Source of the DNA: Actinomycetota bacterium
GTDB taxonomy: Bacteria > Actinomycetota > Acidimicrobiia > Acidimicrobiales > Acidimicrobilacustridaceae
Length of the DNA stretch: 35,835 bases
Reading direction: 5' to 3'
NCBI GenBank assembly: GCA_026393455.1
Contig: JAPLAE010000018.1
Coordinates: forward strand, 1-35,835
The notes under the pieces are model-generated. The model was not told where the DNA came from, ran no database searches, and saw nothing but the letters and a program-made list of their open reading frames with translations. A program made the translations under genes and the position numbers. Numbering within the stretch: the first letter of the stretch is position 1; every line of letters begins with the position of its first letter. Below, in pieces: positions 31,622-35,835 of this stretch.

Positions 31622-32290
31622 ATGACTGAACTCTTCCCCGCCTACGACGCCACTCGCGCTCGCATGCTCGACATCGCTCGCTCTGCCGGGCCCGGGGCAC
31701 TGACCACAACAGTCCCATCGTGTCCCGACTGGTCGGCGCTGCAACTCATCACCCATTGCGTATCGATGCCGGCAGCGTTGGGCGCCGGCGACTTCCCATC
31801 GGGAGACACGGGCAATTGGATCGACAAAATCCTCAACGATCGTGCTGGTCATTCGCTCGATGAACTCGATGCCGAGTGGGCCTCGGCCAACGACACCATT
31901 GCCGGAATGGTCAATGGGGGTGGTGCGGTGTTGTTCGACGATCTCGTTGTGCACGAACACGATCTGCGCGGTGCGCTTGGCGTGCCTGATCATTCCGCAC
32001 TCGATGCAGACGTCATGGTTCCGAGCAGCCTCGCTTCTTGTGTTGCTGCTCTTGAAACCGCTGGTCTTGGCAGTATCGAAGTTCGCAGCGCCGAGGGAAC
32101 CTGGCGTTCGCACGATACCGAACCGGGCTGGGTGCTTGAGGTCAGTCCCTGGGAAGCAGTGCGCGTTCTCTACAGCCGGCGCACTGCCGACGAACTTCGT
32201 GCGCTTGGCGGCAGCGCCAACATCGAGGCCTACATCGGCCTTCTCGACGCGCATCTCCCTCTCCCCACCTCGTCGCTCGGCGAGCGCTGA
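31622..32290 (+). CDS. Maleylpyruvate isomerase N-terminal-domain / DinB-like protein
   Basis: 222-residue helical-bundle protein of the TIGR03083/mycothiol-dependent type. Typical blocks: VPSCPDWSALQLITH near residue 31 (His in LITH), DDLVVHEHDLRGALG near 107-121, which would hold the other metal His residues, and a C-terminal domain with PWEAVRVLYSRRTADELRALG. Members use mycothiol or act as thiol transferases or metal-dependent enzymes; substrate unknown. No clear Shine-Dalgarno, so translation may depend on the upstream SDR gene (39-nt gap). Cytoplasmic. Confidence 0.82.
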   Translation: MTELFPAYDATRARMLDIARSAGPGALTTTVPSCPDWSALQLITHCVSMPAALGAGDFPSGDTGNWIDKILNDRAGHSLDELDAEWASANDTIAGMVNGGGAVLFDDLVVHEHDLRGALGVPDHSALDADVMVPSSLASCVAALETAGLGSIEVRSAEGTWRSHDTEPGWVLEVSPWEAVRVLYSRRTADELRALGGSANIEAYIGLLDAHLPLPTSSLGER

Positions 32291-32336
32291 AGATTTTCCC
32301 TAACGTTCCTCACACCACGCACGAAAGAAGACGCAC

Positions 32337-33407
32337 ATGACCGTTACGCCTTGGGATGACTATCCCGTTCATCAGTCCTCCAACTGGATCGCCCACGTCG
32401 CCACCAGCGATCGCAACTTCTACGACCGCTACTACTTCAACGTGCTCGACACACAAGGCCGCTTCATGGTCGTGATGGGTCTCGGTCAGTATCCCAACCT
32501 CGGGACCACCGACGCGTTCGTAACGGTGCGCGTTGGCGAAAAGCAACATGTTGTTCGCGCTTCAAAGCCGCTCGTTGATCGTTCCGACATTTCGGTTGGT
32601 CCGCTTCGCATCGAAGTGATCGAACCGCTCAAGCGTCTGCGCTTTGTTGTCGAACCCAACGAGCACGACGTTTCTCTTGATCTCACTTGGGAAGGGTTCG
32701 GCCCCGCCATTCCTGAACCGAACCAGTTCATTCGCAACGGCACGCGCATCACGTTTGATACGCAGCGTCTTGCACAGATGGGTTCGTGGTCGGGCACGAT
32801 CACCGTGGCCGGCGAAGTCATTGAGGTAAAGCCCGAAACTACGTGGGGTTCTCGCGATCGTTCTTGGGGTGTGCGGCCAATCGGCGAGCGCGAGCCCGAA
32901 GGCATTTACCGTGACACCTTTAAGCCCGGCGGCATGTGGAGTTATTTCCCCATGCGCTTTGAAGATCACTGCATCTATTACATCTGCTCTGAAGGCGCCG
33001 ATGGCTCACGCAGTCTCGAACAGGCTGAACGTGTGTGGCTCGATGGTCGCGTTGAGCAACTTGGTCGCACCGAACACGCCCACGAATTTGAACCCGGTAT
33101 TCGCTTGCTCACCGGTTCGACAATTTCGTTCCCCGATTCAGGCATCGACATTCGTTGCACGCCGCTGCTCGCGAACTTCCTTGCGGTAGGCACGGGCTAC
33201 GGCCTCGAACCCGACTGGCGTCACGGCATGTATCAGGGCCCCGATCTTGTCGTGCAGGGAATCACCTACGAAGTTCCGGAAATTCGTCAGCTCGGCGCGT
33301 ATGCCGTTGTCGATCACGCCGCTCGCTTCGAATACGACGGACATGTCGGTTACGGGCTCTACGAGCACTCCTTCTCGGGAGCAATGCCGAAGTACGGACT
33401 CGAATAA
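32337..33407 (+). CDS. Conserved beta-rich protein of unknown function (lipocalin-like)
   Basis: 356 residues, no signal peptide. Alternating beta strands, with landmarks FNVLDTQGRFMVVMGLGQYPN, ETTWGSRDRSWGVRP and YDGHVGYGLYEHS. The GSRDRSWGVRP region resembles AttH/CrtC-like double lipocalin proteins, so a two-barrel fold binding a hydrophobic ligand is my best guess. The ATG at 32337 is preceded by GAAAGAAGACGCAC, and TAACGT at 32301-32306 could be its -10. The next gene is an SDR with a separate promoter. The neighbourhood suggests modification of a lipid or terpenoid, but no direct evidence. Confidence 0.7.
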   Translation: MTVTPWDDYPVHQSSNWIAHVATSDRNFYDRYYFNVLDTQGRFMVVMGLGQYPNLGTTDAFVTVRVGEKQHVVRASKPLVDRSDISVGPLRIEVIEPLKRLRFVVEPNEHDVSLDLTWEGFGPAIPEPNQFIRNGTRITFDTQRLAQMGSWSGTITVAGEVIEVKPETTWGSRDRSWGVRPIGEREPEGIYRDTFKPGGMWSYFPMRFEDHCIYYICSEGADGSRSLEQAERVWLDGRVEQLGRTEHAHEFEPGIRLLTGSTISFPDSGIDIRCTPLLANFLAVGTGYGLEPDWRHGMYQGPDLVVQGITYEVPEIRQLGAYAVVDHAARFEYDGHVGYGLYEHSFSGAMPKYGLE

Positions 33408-33423
33408 CAGTCAAGAGTTTCGC

Positions 33424-33452
33424 TGCACACACTCCCCTGCACGTCCTAGCGT
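33424..33452 (+). promoter_or_regulatory. Putative promoter TGCACA-N17-TAGCGT
   Basis: TGCACA at 33424-33429 and TAGCGT at 33447-33452 with 17-bp spacing, placing transcription start near 33459 and leaving a short leader with the GGGGAGG site of the SDR gene. Confidence 0.5.
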
Positions 33453-33478
33453 GAAGACGCAGGTTCGGGGAGGAACAA

Positions 33479-34222
33479 ATGGCTACTGAACACTCAACGT
33501 CACTTGAAGGACAGGTCGCGATCGTGACCGGCTCTGGCCGCGGAATCGGGCGGGCAATTGCTCTTGCCTATGCCAACGCGGGCGCTCAGGTTGTAATCAC
33601 GGCTCGAAGCCAAGATCAGATCGATTTGGTTTGCGGCGAAATCGGCGCAGCCGGCGGAACGGCCATTGCTGTTCGTGCTGATGTCACCAATCGCGCCGAT
33701 GTCGTTGCCCTTGTTGCGCAAACGCTGGAAGCCTTCGGGCGACTCGACATTGTCGTCGCCAACGCCGGCGCAACATCGCCCGAACTTTCTGTTTCACCGA
33801 TCGATGACTTCGCCTACGTCGTTGATGTGAACCTCACAAGCGTTCAACATCTCGCTCTGACTTGCGAACCTCATTTGCGGGAACAGGGCGGAAAGTTCAT
33901 CGTGATGGGTTCAGGTGCAGGCCGTCGTCCATTCAAAGGTGGGGCTAGCTATTCCGTTTCGAAGGCGGCGGTTTCGATGTTGGTGCGCTGCCTTGCGGTG
34001 GAGTGGCGAGAATCAGCGATCGCCGTAAACGAAATCGTTCCTGGTCCGGTGCATACCGAAATGGCCGCGAAAATTCTTGATGTTCCCAATATCGATGCCG
34101 CGATTCGTATGGACTGGCACAAGACCCCCGACGACGTCACGCCTCTTGCTCTCTTCCTGGCTCAGCAACCAAACAACGGGCCAAGCGGTCAAGTATTCAG
34201 TCTTTTAGGACGCGATCTGTAA
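33479..34222 (+). CDS. Short-chain dehydrogenase/reductase (FabG-like)
   Basis: 247-residue classical SDR with TGSGRGIGRA at 17-26, ANAG at 94-97, catalytic Ser145, Tyr158 and Lys162 (YSVSK), and AVNEIVPGPVHTEMA. Complete active site, unlike the SDR at 30768. GGGGAGGAACAA precedes the ATG at 33479. Probably a 3-oxoacyl or hydroxy-compound reductase; the substrate is unknown. Converges on recD with a 20-nt gap. Confidence 0.92.
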   Translation: MATEHSTSLEGQVAIVTGSGRGIGRAIALAYANAGAQVVITARSQDQIDLVCGEIGAAGGTAIAVRADVTNRADVVALVAQTLEAFGRLDIVVANAGATSPELSVSPIDDFAYVVDVNLTSVQHLALTCEPHLREQGGKFIVMGSGAGRRPFKGGASYSVSKAAVSMLVRCLAVEWRESAIAVNEIVPGPVHTEMAAKILDVPNIDAAIRMDWHKTPDDVTPLALFLAQQPNNGPSGQVFSLLGRDL

Positions 34223-34242
34223 GTCGGCAGCGGTGCGCGGGC

Positions 34243-35835
34243 TTATGCCGGTGAGGCTTGTAGTAACGCAGCCAACCCAGACACCCGGACCGACGGGTTG
34301 TTGATTGCGTTGGTCAGTGCGTCGGCTGAGCCGACGATGACTGCGTTGCCGCCTGCTCGCGTAAGGCCGGTGTAGAGAAGTTCACGGGTGAGCAGCGGCG
34401 AACCTTCATTCGGCAGCATCAGCACCACAAGCTCTTTGTATTCCGATCCCTGGCTCTTATGCACCGTCATCGCGAAGGCCCGCTCAACCGGCGGCAGATC
34501 AACCGTCGAGATGTAACGGGGCTCATCGTTGGTGCCGAAGCACACCTTGAGACCGTCTTCAGTTTCAACCACGACACCAATATCGCCATTGACCAGACCA
34601 ACTCGCGGCGAGTTCACCGTGACCAGCAATGCACGGCCAGGAACCATCAGATCTCCTGATCGCAACTGCAATCGACGGTCGATGATGTCGTTCCACTGAT
34701 CGATACCCAGCGGACCCCGACGCATGCCGCACAACAAGCGACTGCCCGCAATCTTTTCCAACGCCTTTGCATGATCGGCGGTCTTGGTCGAACGAGCGAG
34801 GTTTCGGACTTCGCGGTAGGTGGTGGCTAATGCATCGATGACCGAACTCGCCGGCTTCGCGCCCACTGTCGTCTCGACAAAGGTGAGTTGCGGGCCCGAG
34901 TTCCGAATTGCGGCTAGCGCTGTCTCTGTCTCGCCCTTGCGGATCATTGGGGCGACAGTCGCAATCGGATTATCGCCGGTGATGCGACGCACTTTTTGCA
35001 GTTCGAACACGCTGCCATCGAGCAACGCTGCAGATGACACGAGATCGCGAAGTACCGAACCCGATTCAACGCTTTCAAGCTGCGCGTCGTCGCCCACCAG
35101 AAGCAACCGTGACCGAGAACCCAGCGCCTCGAACAATCGGGCCATGAGTTGCAACGGAACCATTGAGGTTTCGTCGATGATCACAAGGTCGTGATTCAGC
35201 GGACGTTCGCGGTCGTGGGCGAAACGCGTGTTCAAGCCCCGCTTGTTACCCAGTAACCCGTGAATTGTTGTGGGCTTGATCGCCCGCAATTGCGCCAATA
35301 CGGCATCGGACGGGCGGTTGTCGCTCTTCTCAAGCGTGTCGGCGAACTCGTTGAGCAGTTCTTTCGCCCGAGTCGCGGCCTTCCCCGTGGGTGCAGCAAC
35401 AGCCACCGACACTTCTTGGCCCTGCTCTTCAGCAGCCACCAAAAAGACCAGCAAACAACGGGTGAGTGTGTAGGTCTTTCCGGTGCCTGGGCCGCCGGTG
35501 AGCACATTGAATGAACGAGCGAGCACCGATTTGGCCAATTCATTCTGACGAGCGTCGTCGTCTGACACTTCGAGTTCGCGGTCGATAAGCGCGAGCGCCG
35601 CAGGCGAGGTGACATCGTCGGAATGAGCAATGAGTTCGCGCACCGATTCGGCCACCAGCACCTCGTCGGCAAATTGTCGCTGTGAGCTGAAACGATTCTC
35701 GAGCAACACCAACGGTCGAGTATCGGCCAATGCCTCGGCCGAAGTGCCCGTAGCATCGAGCACTCGCACCAGTGAAGACGATCGCAACGCCTTGTCGAAC
35801 TCCTTTGCCGTTGGCAGTGCAGGAAGTTCCCACTC
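34243..35835 (-). CDS. recD: RecD-like exodeoxyribonuclease V alpha subunit (start beyond window)
   Basis: Superfamily 1 DNA helicase subunit of RecBCD, involved in double-strand break repair and degradation of foreign DNA. An open frame continues from the right edge; no ATG, GTG or TTG lies in the first 16 codons, so the true start is probably off the window, and TTG at 35787 is not convincing. Motifs counted from the edge: Walker A TGGPGTGKT at about 114-121, IIDETSM (Walker B) at about 219-225, then TVHKSQGSEY and a C-terminal YTGLTRA. Visible length 530 residues against about 600 for the family. recB and recC would be expected to the right. Convergent with the SDR gene. Confidence 0.9.
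   Translation of the reverse strand, partial: EWELPALPTAKEFDKALRSSSLVRVLDATGTSAEALADTRPLVLLENRFSSQRQFADEVLVAESVRELIAHSDDVTSPAALALIDRELEVSDDDARQNELAKSVLARSFNVLTGGPGTGKTYTLTRCLLVFLVAAEEQGQEVSVAVAAPTGKAATRAKELLNEFADTLEKSDNRPSDAVLAQLRAIKPTTIHGLLGNKRGLNTRFAHDRERPLNHDLVIIDETSMVPLQLMARLFEALGSRSRLLLVGDDAQLESVESGSVLRDLVSSAALLDGSVFELQKVRRITGDNPIATVAPMIRKGETETALAAIRNSGPQLTFVETTVGAKPASSVIDALATTYREVRNLARSTKTADHAKALEKIAGSRLLCGMRRGPLGIDQWNDIIDRRLQLRSGDLMVPGRALLVTVNSPRVGLVNGDIGVVVETEDGLKVCFGTNDEPRYISTVDLPPVERAFAMTVHKSQGSEYKELVVLMLPNEGSPLLTRELLYTGLTRAGGNAVIVGSADALTNAINNPSVRVSGLAALLQASPA

Noticed and set aside
31601-32254. Minus-strand 217-codon frame over the maleylpyruvate isomerase-like gene
   Set aside because: Antisense shadow without motif.
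1-35835. CRISPR array, tRNA, rRNA, IS element or prophage
   Set aside because: No regular spaced repeats, cloverleaf-like segments, transposase or phage structural gene was seen by eye.

Overview
The window reads as a chromosomal segment of a moderately high-GC actinobacterium. I infer Acidimicrobiia or a close relative. Supporting this are an F420-type luciferase-like oxidoreductase, a maleylpyruvate isomerase-like/DinB-type protein, several short-chain dehydrogenases (SDRs), actinobacterial-type toxin-antitoxin pairs, a recD next to SDR genes, and many genes with no Shine-Dalgarno site but a TAnnnT hexamer about 6 nt before the start codon (leaderless pattern). No rRNA, tRNA, IS element or CRISPR array was seen. 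Both window edges cut genes: a DEAD-box helicase on the left and recD on the right.

Layout. 1-2.8 kb: DEAD-box RNA helicase (minus, 3' end cut), a small conserved protein, and an SMP-30/gluconolactonase-type protein. 2.8-7 kb: two tandem paralogous alpha/beta-hydrolase lipoproteins forming an operon with the SMP-30 gene, then a divergent bicupin. 7-12.7 kb: a type III alkylsulfatase, a two-component system (response regulator then kinase, stop/start overlap), and divergently a small secreted protein with two cysteine-bearing repeats and a His-rich membrane-anchored or exported protein. The gap between regulator and secreted gene carries 11-bp-phased CTTGAGA repeats inside a larger inverted repeat. 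12.7-21.4 kb: a catabolic-looking block with two SDRs, two amidohydrolase-fold proteins (one lacking its metal ligands), a short CoaA-like kinase, a three-gene operon with a UGSC-family redox protein, an LLM oxidoreductase, a PQ-loop membrane protein, a VOC protein and a TauD/TfdA dioxygenase.

21.4-28 kb: an ECF-like sigma factor, a Phd/RelE-type toxin-antitoxin pair, an ARPP-1 family protein, a PH-like-domain protein, three small membrane proteins (one a cupredoxin with complete type 1 copper ligands), and a locally AT-richer gene for a zinc-finger HNH endonuclease that may be a DNA defence enzyme. 28-35.8 kb: an N-acetylmuramoyl-L-alanine amidase lipoprotein, a second toxin-antitoxin pair, a gamma-glutamylcyclotransferase, a putative SDR operon with one SDR lacking the catalytic tyrosine, a maleylpyruvate isomerase-like protein, a beta-barrel-like unknown, another SDR, and recD.

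Most promising for novelty: the UGSC operon, the two-component system with its divergent Cys-repeat protein and operator-like repeats, and the PUA-like/zinc-finger/HNH protein. All functional assignments come from motif reading and remembered family features; no database search was run.
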